Below are positions 1-7,176 of a stretch of 42,648 nucleotides of DNA, one piece after another. The notes under the pieces were generated by a model that was not told the DNA's origin, searched no databases, and saw only the letters and a program-made list of their open reading frames with translations. The position numbers were made by a program, and so were the translations under genes. This stretch comes from Curvibacter soli. Its GTDB lineage: Bacteria; Pseudomonadota; Gammaproteobacteria; Burkholderiales; Burkholderiaceae_C. Within the stretch, counting starts at the first letter, position 1. Each line of letters starts with the position of its first letter. The stretch is taken from the NCBI RefSeq assembly GCF_029211125.1, contig NZ_JARGEN010000024.1, forward strand, positions 1 to 42,648, read 5' to 3'.

Positions 1-157
1 GTGGCCGCGCTGCGGCGGCAGGAGGCGCGGCGCGCGCCGGCGGCGCCACGGCGGGCTCCGCAGCCGCGACCGGCGGTACGGGCGCATCGGGCCACCAGAC
101 GGTGATGCCCATTTCTTCCAGCATGGCGCGCTGGCGGCGATCCAGGTCGAGGCTCAT
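1..157 (-). CDS. Uracil-DNA glycosylase-like protein, N-terminal part (cut by window edge)
   Basis: The frame starts at ATG 157 and runs off the left edge. The visible product begins MSLDLDRRQRAMLEEMGITV and passes into an Ala/Pro-rich linker. This start and linker resemble the poorly conserved N-terminus of the family 4/5 (SPO1-type) uracil-DNA glycosylases that follow tsaB-rimI in Comamonadaceae. These enzymes remove uracil from DNA at the start of base-excision repair. The catalytic domain lies outside the window, so the call rests on the N-terminal resemblance and synteny. Without the mobile element at 172-406, this ATG would lie 12 bases after the rimI stop codon, so the two genes were probably co-transcribed before the insertion. 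Confidence 0.55.
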   Translation of the reverse strand, partial: MSLDLDRRQRAMLEEMGITVWWPDAPVPPVAAAEPAVAPPARAAPPAAAARP

Positions 158-171
158 CAGCGGGCGTTCAT

Positions 172-406
172 CCTGGAAACGGCAGTTGGATGCGCCTGCC
201 AGTGCCGTGATCGGGGTGCCAGGCAAGACCGGGCGACGCGGCGGGCTTGGTGCCCGCAAGGAGGAGCAACGCCGCATGGCGCGCCGAGCGCGGTGCTGGC
301 AGGTGCATGGCGCTCTCACCCACGCGGTGAACCCCATCGAAGCCGGCAACGCTCGATTTCCTGCGGCCTGGCAAGGGATGCAAAGCGGTCAACTGCTGTT
401 TCCAGG
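172..406 (-). mobile_element. MITE copy A, 235 bp, between rimI and udg
   Basis: The left end is CCTGGAAACGGCAGTTG and the right end CAACTGCTGTTTCCAGG, an inverted repeat matching at 16 of 17 positions. It is flanked by a direct duplication of TTCAT at 167-171 and 407-411. It is inverted relative to the other three copies. It encodes no transposase and so is non-autonomous. An internal stem-loop (GCGGGC 241-246, GCCCGC 252-257) is shared with copies B and C. It landed on the rimI stop codon, and the target duplication rebuilds that stop. Confidence 0.93.
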
Positions 407-407
407 T

Positions 408-875
408 TCATAGGCGCAGGCTCATGACGATGGCGTCCTCGCGCTCGTCCGCATGGGCGGGGTAGTAGCGGCGGCGCTCGCCCACGCTGCGGAAGCCGTA
501 CAGCACATAGACGTGCTGCGCGCGCAGGTTGCTCTTGCGCACTTCGAGCCAGAGCCACTGCGCGTCCTGGCCGCGCGACCACAGGGCCAGCGCGTCGAGC
601 ATCACGCGCGCCCAGCCCTGGCGCTGGAAGGCCGGGGCGACGGTGATGTTGAGCAGGTGCACCTCGTCCACGCCCTTCATGGCGACGAAGTAGCCGAGCA
701 GCGTGTCGCCGGCCATCAGCGCCTGCGCCTCGTAGCCGGCGGCCAGCGAGTCGCGGAAGTTGCCGCGCGACCAGGGGTGGGTGTAGGCCTGCAGTTCCAC
801 CGCGACCACGGCGTCGAGCAGCGGCTCGGCCAGGGGCTCGAACCGGGCTTCGACGGTGGTGGGCAGGGCGCTCAT
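408..875 (-). CDS. rimI: Ribosomal protein bS18-alanine N-acetyltransferase RimI
   Basis: A GNAT-fold acetyltransferase of 155 residues, typical for RimI, which acetylates the N-terminal alanine of ribosomal protein S18 using acetyl-CoA. Visible family features are the N-terminal segment with AYTHPWSRGNF, the acetyl-CoA-binding beta4-alpha3 region (LLNITVAPAFQRQGWARVML) and the C-terminal LEVRKSNLRAQHVYVLYGF with RRRYYP. It lies 12 bases downstream of tsaB on the same strand, a common pairing. Its TGA stop (408-410) sits inside the target duplication of MITE copy A, so the insertion left the protein unchanged. Confidence 0.93.
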   Translation of the reverse strand: MSALPTTVEARFEPLAEPLLDAVVAVELQAYTHPWSRGNFRDSLAAGYEAQALMAGDTLLGYFVAMKGVDEVHLLNITVAPAFQRQGWARVMLDALALWSRGQDAQWLWLEVRKSNLRAQHVYVLYGFRSVGERRRYYPAHADEREDAIVMSLRL

Positions 876-887
876 GGGAAGAAGGCA

Positions 888-1589
888 TCAGGGGTGGCCG
901 GCCAGGGCCGCGCGTTCGGCTTCGCGCTCTGCCGTGGTCTTGGCGACTTTATCGCGAATGTAGCGCGGCAGCGCGGCGGCGGCGGCCACGGCCTTGCCGG
1001 CGGCGAGCAGCGCGGGCGCCAGGCGCAGCAGGGCATCCGCCGTGGGCAGCGCGTCCACATGCGCGGCGCCGGGGGCCAGGCGCTCGCCATACGCGGCGCG
1101 GGCGTTGCCGGCCACGGTCCAGCCCGGCGGCACCGGCAGCGCCTCGGGGGCGCAGAGGGCGAAGTCGGCATCGCACCGCCACAGGCCGGTGCCGGCATTC
1201 CAGGCGCAGGCGGCGGCATAGACCTCGCCCATGCGCGCATCCAGTACGGCCACCACGCGGTCGCAGCCATGGCGCGCGCGGGCGTCCTCGGCCACGGCCA
1301 GCAGCGTGTCGACCGGCAGCACCGGCACCCCGGCCCCGAAGGCCAGGCCCTGCGCCACCGAACAGGCCGTGCGCAGCCCCGTGAACGAGCCCGGCCCGCG
1401 CCCGAACACCACCGCGTCGAGCGCGGCGAAACCCAGCAGCCCCGCCTGTGCCATGAGCGCGCGCGCCGTGGGAATCAGCGTGGCCGATGCCTGCGCCCCG
1501 CCCGCGCCGCTGTGCCGCCACGCCTGCGCGCCGTGCTGCACGGCGACGGACAGCGCCTCGGTGCTGGTGTCGAATGCCAGCAGCTTCAT
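888..1589 (-). CDS. tsaB: tRNA threonylcarbamoyladenosine synthesis protein TsaB
   Basis: A 233-residue ASKHA-fold protein of the TsaB/YeaZ family. It partners TsaD and TsaE in transferring the threonylcarbamoyl group to A37 of ANN-decoding tRNAs. Seen directly: the N-terminal MKLLAFDTSTEALSVAV, the family segment VVFGRGPGSFTGLRTACSVAQGLAFG and the dimer-surface segment LDARMGEVYAA. The start at 1589 gives the standard N-terminus and overlaps the end of the upstream decayed transporter frame by four bases. The window also holds the gene for the first enzyme of the same pathway (Sua5, 6182-7174), although it is not adjacent. Confidence 0.95.
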   Translation of the reverse strand: MKLLAFDTSTEALSVAVQHGAQAWRHSGAGGAQASATLIPTARALMAQAGLLGFAALDAVVFGRGPGSFTGLRTACSVAQGLAFGAGVPVLPVDTLLAVAEDARARHGCDRVVAVLDARMGEVYAAACAWNAGTGLWRCDADFALCAPEALPVPPGWTVAGNARAAYGERLAPGAAHVDALPTADALLRLAPALLAAGKAVAAAAALPRYIRDKVAKTTAEREAERAALAGHP

Positions 1590-2008
1590 GGCCGCCCCCC
1601 GCAGGCCACCGCCGAGCCGCAGCCCTGGAACAGCAGGCCGAAGGCAATCTCGCCCGTCGGCGCCGTACCCGGGTGCATGGGCGCGATGCCCAGGCCCGTG
1701 AGCAGCGCGAACGCTGGCACGTAGGTGGCGCAGGCGAAGGCCGTGACGGCGATGGTGACGCGCACTGCGTCCACCGCGTGGCGGCGCGCCAGCACGCTGT
1801 AGGCAGCCCGGGTGCGGGCGGCCACCATGAATGGCAGCCCGCCGAAGGTGCCCAGCAGCGCGGTCTGCCCCAGCGGCAGCGGCGATATGCCGCCCAGGCT
1901 GCTGACGATGCGTCTGCCGGCGGCGCGCGCGATGACGGTGAAGGACGACCAGATGGCGACCATGACGACGGCTGACTGCAGGCCGACGGTGCGGGAGGAG
2001 AGGCGCAT
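1586..2008 (-). pseudogene. Decayed EamA/DMT-family transporter
   Basis: A 140-residue frame that looks like a heavily shortened DMT exporter of about 300 residues. The N-terminus (TVGLQSAVVMVAIWSSFTVIA) matches the first helix of EamA proteins. It then jumps to SLGGISPLPLGQTALLGTFGG, normally the third-helix region, and ends in GEIAFGLLFQGCGSAV, like the start of the second EamA repeat. Most of the ten helices are missing, so it cannot be a working carrier. It overlaps the tsaB start by four bases and may still act as a leader for tsaB. The family call is by eye; an unrelated small membrane protein is the alternative. Confidence 0.5.
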
Positions 2009-2071
2009 CGCCCTGATTATCGGCGGAGCGGGTTTTCATCGCCGGGACTGGCCGCCCCAAGATGGAAAACG

Positions 2072-2085
2072 GCCCCCTCGGGGGC
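2072..2085. repeat. GC-rich hairpin in the pseudogene/dacB divergent region
   Basis: A perfect GCCCCC-TC-GGGGGC hairpin followed by AGCAGCGACCCGCGC. It resembles the repeat-like sequence around 17300-17440 and sits in the 180-base divergent gap upstream of dacB. Extragenic repeats of this type are familiar in Comamonadaceae. It has no T-run, so terminator function is doubtful. Confidence 0.5.
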
Positions 2086-2188
2086 AGCAGCGACCCGCGC
2101 AGCGGCGAAGCGTGGGTCAATTTTTCATATGGCGGGGCGTGCGATGCCTGCGCCCGGCGCGCATCCGGAGCGCATAGACTCCCAGTCC

Positions 2189-3625
2189 ATGCCCTGCCCT
2201 CGCCTGTCGCGCCGCCTGGCGCTGGCGGCCACGCTTGCCGCCGCCCTGCCCTTCGCCACCACATTCACGGCCCGCGCGCAGGGCGCGGCGCTGCCGCCCG
2301 AGGTGGACGCCGCCCTGGCGCGCGCCCGCGTGCCGCGCGAGGCCGTCTCGATACTGGTCGTGGAGGCGCAGGCGCGCACGCCGCGGCTGGCCTGGCGCGC
2401 GCAGGTGCCGATGAACCCGGCCTCGGTCATGAAGCTGGCCACCACCTACGCGGGGCTGGACCTGCTGGGGCCGGCCTATGCCTGGAACACCAGCGTGTAC
2501 CTCGACGGCCCGGTGCAGGGCGGCGTGCTGCAGGGCAACGCCTACATCCAGGGCCGCGGCGACCCCAAGCTCGTGGTGGAGCGGCTCTGGCTGCTGCTGC
2601 GCCGCCTGCAGGGCCAGGGCGTGCAGGCCATCGCGGGCGACATCGTGCTCGACCGCAGCGCCTTCGCCCTGCCGCCCGCCGACCCCGCGGGCTTCGACGG
2701 CGAGCCGCTCAGGCCCTACAACGCCGCGCCCGACGCGCTGCTGGTCAACTACAAGTCCATCGTCATGACCTTCGTGCCCGATCCGGCAGCGGGCAGCGCG
2801 CGCGTGGTGTCGGAGCCGCCGCTGGCGGGCGTGCAGATGCCGGCCACGGTGGCGCTGGCCGCACCGGGCGCCGAATGTGGCGACTGGCGCGGCGCGCTGA
2901 AGGCCGATTTTTCCGCCGCCACGCGCGTGGCGTTCGACGGCGTGTACCCCGCCGCCTGCGGCGAGCGGGCCTGGCCCGTGGCCTATGCCGACCCCGGCGC
3001 CTATGCCGCGCGCGCCATCGAGGGCATGTGGCGCGAGATCGGCGGCAGGCTCGCCGGGCGCGTGCGCGATGGGCGCGTGCCCGAAGGGCTGCCGCCCGCG
3101 TTCGGCATGGCGTCGCCTGCGCTGGCGGAGGTGATCCGCGACATCAACAAGTACAGCAACAACGTGATGGCGCAGCAGCTCTTCCTGACGCTGAGCCTGC
3201 AGCGCAACGGCACCGGCACGCCCGAGGGCTCGCGCGAGGTGCTGCGCCAGTGGTGGCGCGAGCGCTTCGGCGAGGCCGACATGCCTGTGTTCGACAACGG
3301 CGCAGGACTGAGCCGCGACGGACGCATCAGCGCCCAGGCCCTGGCGCGCATGCTGCAGGCAGCCTGGCAGTCGCCGCTGATGCCGGAGCTGGCCTCGTCG
3401 CTGCCGATCTCGGGCGTGGACGGCACGCTGCGCCGCAGCCAGACGCGCTTCGTCGGCGCGGCGCACCTGAAGACCGGCAGCCTGCGCGACGTGGCCGCGG
3501 TGGCCGGCTACGTGCATGCACCGAGCGGGCGGCGCTACATCCTGGTGGCGTTCGCCAACCACGCCAACGCGGGCGCGCTGCGCCCGGCCTTCGACGCGCT
3601 GGTGGACTGGACGGCGCGGGAATAG
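2189..3625 (+). CDS. dacB: D-alanyl-D-alanine carboxypeptidase/endopeptidase (PBP4 class)
   Basis: A periplasmic class C penicillin-binding protein of 478 residues that trims the terminal D-Ala from, and cuts cross-links in, peptidoglycan. All three active-site motifs are present: SxxK as SVMK in PASVMKLATTYAGLDLLG, SxN as SNN in DINKYSNNVMAQQLFL, and KTG in HLKTGSLRDVAAVAGY. The large insert between the first two motifs is typical of PBP4. The start at 2189 puts a normal signal peptide first (RLSRRLALAATLAAALPFA, then ARAQG). An in-frame ATG at 2129 would add 20 residues ahead of it and is less likely. Confidence 0.93.
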   Translation: MPCPRLSRRLALAATLAAALPFATTFTARAQGAALPPEVDAALARARVPREAVSILVVEAQARTPRLAWRAQVPMNPASVMKLATTYAGLDLLGPAYAWNTSVYLDGPVQGGVLQGNAYIQGRGDPKLVVERLWLLLRRLQGQGVQAIAGDIVLDRSAFALPPADPAGFDGEPLRPYNAAPDALLVNYKSIVMTFVPDPAAGSARVVSEPPLAGVQMPATVALAAPGAECGDWRGALKADFSAATRVAFDGVYPAACGERAWPVAYADPGAYAARAIEGMWREIGGRLAGRVRDGRVPEGLPPAFGMASPALAEVIRDINKYSNNVMAQQLFLTLSLQRNGTGTPEGSREVLRQWWRERFGEADMPVFDNGAGLSRDGRISAQALARMLQAAWQSPLMPELASSLPISGVDGTLRRSQTRFVGAAHLKTGSLRDVAAVAGYVHAPSGRRYILVAFANHANAGALRPAFDALVDWTARE

Positions 3626-3663
3626 CGAATCTCAGTATTTCCCCGCTGGACCGCGCTAATGAT

Positions 3664-3898
3664 CCTGGAAACGGCAGTTGACCGCTTCGTATCCCTTGCC
3701 AGGCCGCATGAAATCGAGCGTTCACGGCTTCGATGGGGTTCACCTCATGGGTGAGAGCGCCATGCACCTGCCAGCACCGCGCTCGGGGCGCCATGCGGCG
3801 TTGCTCCTCCTTGCGGGTAGTAAGCCCGCCGCGTCGCCCGGTCTTGCCTGGCACCCCGATCACGGCACCGGCAGGCGCATCCAACTGCCGTTTCCAGG
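3664..3898 (+). mobile_element. MITE copy B, 235 bp, between dacB and the GDSL lipoprotein gene
   Basis: Perfect 17-bp inverted repeats (CCTGGAAACGGCAGTTG and its complement) are bounded by a 5-bp target duplication, ATGAT, at 3659-3663 and 3899-3903. It is the same length as copy A but in the opposite orientation. The internal stem-loop is at 3813-3829 (GCGGGT/GCCCGC, loop AGTAA), with one G-T pair relative to copy A. It carries no transposase. It accounts for most of the 334-base gap between dacB and the next gene. Confidence 0.95.
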
Positions 3899-3959
3899 AT
3901 GATCCCCCTATGCGCCGCAAAAAAGAACGGACGTTTGATTTTTTAACCAGGAGCAACGC

Positions 3960-5108
3960 ATGGGCCACCCCCGTTTCACCACCACCACCTGGGCCGCGCT
4001 GGGCGCGGCCGCCTTCCTGGCCGCGTGCGGCGGCGACGGGGCCGACACCACGCCGCAGGCCTCCGTTTCCATCGTCAAGGTCATGGGCGACAGCTTGGCC
4101 GACAGCGGCACCTTCGGCTTCAAGGCCACGGTACAGGGCAGCGCGCCCACGGGCACGGGCTCCACGCCGATCTGGCCCGAGCGCGTGGCCGCGAGCTACG
4201 GCAAGACGCTGTGCCCGTACTACGTGTCCACGGGCAGCACCTTCGACAAGGCCGCAACCTGCACCAACTACGCGGTGGCCGGCGGGCGCATCAACTACGC
4301 CAGCGCGCCCACCTCGCCCCTCTCCATCACGCAGCAGATGTCCGATGCCGGGGCCAACGGCTTCACGGCACAGGACCTGGTGCTGGTGGACGGCGGCGGC
4401 AACGACGCCGCCGACCTGATCGGCGCCTACCTGAATGCCGACAGCGACGGCGCGGCCACCTACGGCGCGCTGCTCAAGAGCCTGCTGCCCGCGGCCACCG
4501 TGGATGCAGCCTTCGCAGGCGGCGCCACGGGCATGGCGACCGTGGGCGGCGCCTACATGCAGGCGCTGGCCGCCCAGTTCAGCGGCGCCATCAGCGCCAA
4601 CGTGCTGGGCAAGGGCGCCACGCGCGTGGCCGTGCTGAACATGCCGGGCGTATACAACACGCCGCGCCTGCAGATGGTGCTGGCCAGCATCAAGGCCAGC
4701 GCGGGCGACGCGGCGGCGGCACAGGTGCTGGCGCTGTCCAGGGGCTGGGTGGAGGCGTTCAACACCCGGCTGGCGGCGGACTTCGCCGGCAACGCCAAGG
4801 TCGTGGTGGTGGACTTCTACACCGACCTCAACGACCAGGTGGCCAACCCGTCGCAGTTCGGCCTGAGCAACTCCACCACGCCGGTCTGTCCGGTCACGGG
4901 CATGGGCGGCGACGGCCTGCCGACCTACAGCTTCCCGGCCTGCAGCGCCGCCGCGCTGTCGGCCATGGCGCCGCCTGCGGGCGCGGCCGGCGGCGCCGAC
5001 TGGTGGAAAAGCTACGCTTTCTCCGACAGCTTCCACCCCACGCCCTACGGCCACCAGTTGATGGGCCAGATGGTGTCGCGCTCGCTGTCGGCCGCCGGCT
5101 GGCTCTGA
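3960..5108 (+). CDS. GDSL/SGNH-family esterase lipoprotein (catalytic residues intact)
   Basis: A 382-residue secreted lipoprotein. The lipobox LAAC gives a mature N-terminal Cys23, so it should be membrane-anchored in the cell envelope. The SGNH blocks are all present: catalytic Ser45 in VMGDSLADSG, the block III Asn in DGGGNDAADL, and the Asp356/His359 pair in DSFHPTPYGHQ near the C-terminus. This predicts a lipase or esterase of the phospholipase/lecithinase-like group. The substrate cannot be read from sequence. The start at 3960 is preceded by an AGGAG ribosome site. It is convergent with a degenerate paralogue at 5174-6133. Confidence 0.88.
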   Translation: MGHPRFTTTTWAALGAAAFLAACGGDGADTTPQASVSIVKVMGDSLADSGTFGFKATVQGSAPTGTGSTPIWPERVAASYGKTLCPYYVSTGSTFDKAATCTNYAVAGGRINYASAPTSPLSITQQMSDAGANGFTAQDLVLVDGGGNDAADLIGAYLNADSDGAATYGALLKSLLPAATVDAAFAGGATGMATVGGAYMQALAAQFSGAISANVLGKGATRVAVLNMPGVYNTPRLQMVLASIKASAGDAAAAQVLALSRGWVEAFNTRLAADFAGNAKVVVVDFYTDLNDQVANPSQFGLSNSTTPVCPVTGMGGDGLPTYSFPACSAAALSAMAPPAGAAGGADWWKSYAFSDSFHPTPYGHQLMGQMVSRSLSAAGWL

Positions 5109-5118
5109 GACACCCCGA

Positions 5119-5152
5119 CGTGTTCGCGGTCGCGGCCGGCTACCGCTTCTGA
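5119..5152 (+). pseudogene. Possible remnant of an outer-membrane protein C-terminus
   Basis: Immediately after the GDSL gene, one frame reads DVFAVAAGYRF followed by a stop. Alternating residues ending in a C-terminal aromatic (YRF) are the assembly signature of outer-membrane beta-barrels and resemble OmpW endings. No further barrel sequence is visible upstream. It may be the scar of a deleted gene or a coincidence. Confidence 0.25.
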
Positions 5153-5173
5153 CGCGGCGGCTGCGCGCTCAAC

Positions 5174-6133
5174 TCACCACTGCGTGCGCAGCCGGTCGTA
5201 GGCCCAGTCGCCGAACTGGCGGTGCGCCGCGGGGGTGGGGTAGATCTTGTCGGCGTACACGTACTTGGAATAGTCGGTCACGCCGGGCAGCAGCGTGCTG
5301 GCGTTGCAAAGCGCCGAGTTGACCTCGCCCGCACCGATGCCGATGCCGTTGCCGGGGTCCACCGAGGTGCACACCGGCGTCTCCGAGGTGTCGAACGCAT
5401 ACGAGCCCGGCGAGCCGGTCATCAGGTTGAAGTAGTAGGCGCTGTCCACGTAGAACACGTTCTTGCCCATGCCCACCACGGAAATCAGGAATGCGTTGTT
5501 GAACTCGAGTGAAGCGTTGGTCAGCAGGGAACGCTTGTCGATGGCCGTGCCCCAGGGCGTGCGGCCCAGGTCGATGGAGCCGACCACAAACACATGCTGG
5601 GCACCCGCGGCAACCAGCCGCTGCGCCTGCGCGCCCAGGTCGCGCCCGGCCTGCTTCAGGTTGGCGAGCATCTGGTCGCTGGTCTCGGTGCCGGCGTTGA
5701 CCGCCGCCATCTCGGCGACGACGTCGGCCACGCCGCCGTTCAGCACCACCAGGTCGGAGTCGCCGAACACGCCGCCCGCGGCCCGGAAGGCATCGATCTG
5801 CTCGGCCATGGTCAGCGTGGCGGCGTTGCCCGCCGCGTCGGGCTTGGCGGCGATGCGCGCATTGCCGCGCGCATAACCCGTGCCGCCCGCCGAGGCTGCG
5901 GTGAGCGTCAGGTCGTAGCGGCCAGCGAGCTGCGCCGTCCAGACGTTGAGGGAAGCGTCGTTGACCGTGTAGCGCGACCCGTTTTGCCCCACGTCAGCCA
6001 TGCCGTCGCCGAAGACGATGATGCGCGACGGGGAAAGCGCCGACTCGATGGTGCTCGAACCGCATGCCGCGAGCAACGCCGCCGATGCGCATGCAGCGGC
6101 CAGGAAACCGCGCCGCAACCAATTAACTGCCAT
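5174..6133 (-). CDS. SGNH-fold lipoprotein lacking the catalytic Ser, Asn and His (probable pseudoenzyme)
   Basis: A 319-residue paralogue of the neighbouring GDSL esterase with its own lipobox (LAAC, Cys24). The fold blocks can be aligned, but the key residues have changed. Block I is FGDGMADVGQ, so the catalytic Ser is Gly44. Block III is NGGVADVV in place of GGGNDAAD. Block V is ADKIYPTPAAH with Tyr298 in place of the His of DSFHPTP. The frame is intact over the full length and has a good ribosome site (GGAG, 8 bases before the ATG), which argues against simple decay. A binding or structural role in the envelope is inferred; esterase activity is not expected. Confidence 0.8.
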   Translation of the reverse strand: MAVNWLRRGFLAAACASAALLAACGSSTIESALSPSRIIVFGDGMADVGQNGSRYTVNDASLNVWTAQLAGRYDLTLTAASAGGTGYARGNARIAAKPDAAGNAATLTMAEQIDAFRAAGGVFGDSDLVVLNGGVADVVAEMAAVNAGTETSDQMLANLKQAGRDLGAQAQRLVAAGAQHVFVVGSIDLGRTPWGTAIDKRSLLTNASLEFNNAFLISVVGMGKNVFYVDSAYYFNLMTGSPGSYAFDTSETPVCTSVDPGNGIGIGAGEVNSALCNASTLLPGVTDYSKYVYADKIYPTPAAHRQFGDWAYDRLRTQW

Positions 6134-6181
6134 GGGGTTTTCTCCAGAAAAGCGGGGGGTAGTTTAACGAGGGTGGTGCCG

Positions 6182-7174
6182 TCATGCCGCCGCCGCCGCG
6201 CGGCGCAGGCGGTCGCGCACGCCTTCCCACGCGGACGTGTCGGGCGGCGTCTCGATCCAGATCAGCTTCACGCCCTGCGCGTCGAACGCGCGCAGGGCGG
6301 CGAACAACTGCTGCGCGGCGGCCTCGGCATCGTCGGGCATGCGGCGCATCACCACGCGCGGCGAACGAGTGCGCAGCACGGCGCGGGCATACACCGCGAT
6401 GTTGGCCGCATCGGCGCCCAGCACGTCGAGCGCCGTCTGCAGCGCGCGCGCGTCCATCAGCCGCACCTGCGCCGTGGGCGCGTAGTGCGCGGCCAGCGTG
6501 CCGGACGCACGCGGGTCGGGCGCCTGCAGCTCTTCGCGCGAGCGCAGGCGCTGGCCGCAGGCGGACTCGACCTGCTCGCGCGTGATGGCCCCGGGGCGCA
6601 GCAGCACGGGCGCGCCGCGCGTGCAGTCGACGATGGTGGACTCGATGCCCACGGCGCAGGCGCCGCCGTCGAGCACCAGCAGGTCGTCGCCGAATTCGCC
6701 CTGCACGTGCAGGGCGGCGGTAGGGCTCACGCGCCCGAAGCGGTTGGCGCTGGGCGCCGCCAGGCCGGCGATGCCCGCCGCGGCGCAGGCACGCAGCACG
6801 GCCTGCGCCACGGGGTGGGACGGGCAGCGCAGGCCCACGGAATCCTGCCCACCCGCGGCGGCCTCGGCCACGCCGGCGCGGCGCGGCAGGATCAGCGTGA
6901 GTGGGCCGGGCCAGAATGCGGCGGCCAGCGCCTGGGCGAAGGCCGGCACAGCGTGCGCGAAGCGCGCGATACCCGCAGGCTCGGCCACGTGGACGATGAG
7001 CGGGTGGTCGCTGGGCCGGCCCTTGGCGGCGAAGATGCGGGCCACGGCCTGGGCGTTGTCGGCGTCCGCCGCCAGGCCGTAGACGGTCTCGGTGGGCAGG
7101 CCCAGCAGTTCGCCCGCGCGCAGCGCGCGCACGGCGGCGTCGATGGAGGCGGGCAGGCTGCCGTCGAGCACCAT
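6182..7174 (-). CDS. tsaC: L-threonylcarbamoyladenylate synthase (Sua5 type)
   Basis: Makes threonylcarbamoyl-AMP from threonine, bicarbonate and ATP, the first step of tRNA t6A37 synthesis. At 330 residues it is the long Sua5 form. The YrdC domain covers roughly the first 200 residues (LGLPTETVYGLAADADN, KGRPSDHPLIVHV, WPGPLTLIL, APSANRFGRVSPT, ESTIVDCT), and the C-terminal SUA5 domain starts near SGTLAAHYAPTAQV. The ATG at 7174 lies two bases after the purK stop, so it is co-transcribed with purE-purK and probably translationally coupled. Confidence 0.93.
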   Translation of the reverse strand: MVLDGSLPASIDAAVRALRAGELLGLPTETVYGLAADADNAQAVARIFAAKGRPSDHPLIVHVAEPAGIARFAHAVPAFAQALAAAFWPGPLTLILPRRAGVAEAAAGGQDSVGLRCPSHPVAQAVLRACAAAGIAGLAAPSANRFGRVSPTAALHVQGEFGDDLLVLDGGACAVGIESTIVDCTRGAPVLLRPGAITREQVESACGQRLRSREELQAPDPRASGTLAAHYAPTAQVRLMDARALQTALDVLGADAANIAVYARAVLRTRSPRVVMRRMPDDAEAAAQQLFAALRAFDAQGVKLIWIETPPDTSAWEGVRDRLRRAAAAA

Positions 7175-7176
7175 GG

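Noticed and set aside
2062-3681. A long alternative frame overlapping dacB
   Set aside because: dacB in the other frame has all three penicillin-binding motifs; this frame is Arg/Gly/Ala-rich noise.
3678-3902. A 74-residue protein encoded by the MITE (also in copy A)
   Set aside because: It starts at TTG without a ribosome site, differs from copy A by many amino-acid changes in a way that shows no protein conservation, and has no family resemblance. Treated as an open frame of the element, not a gene.
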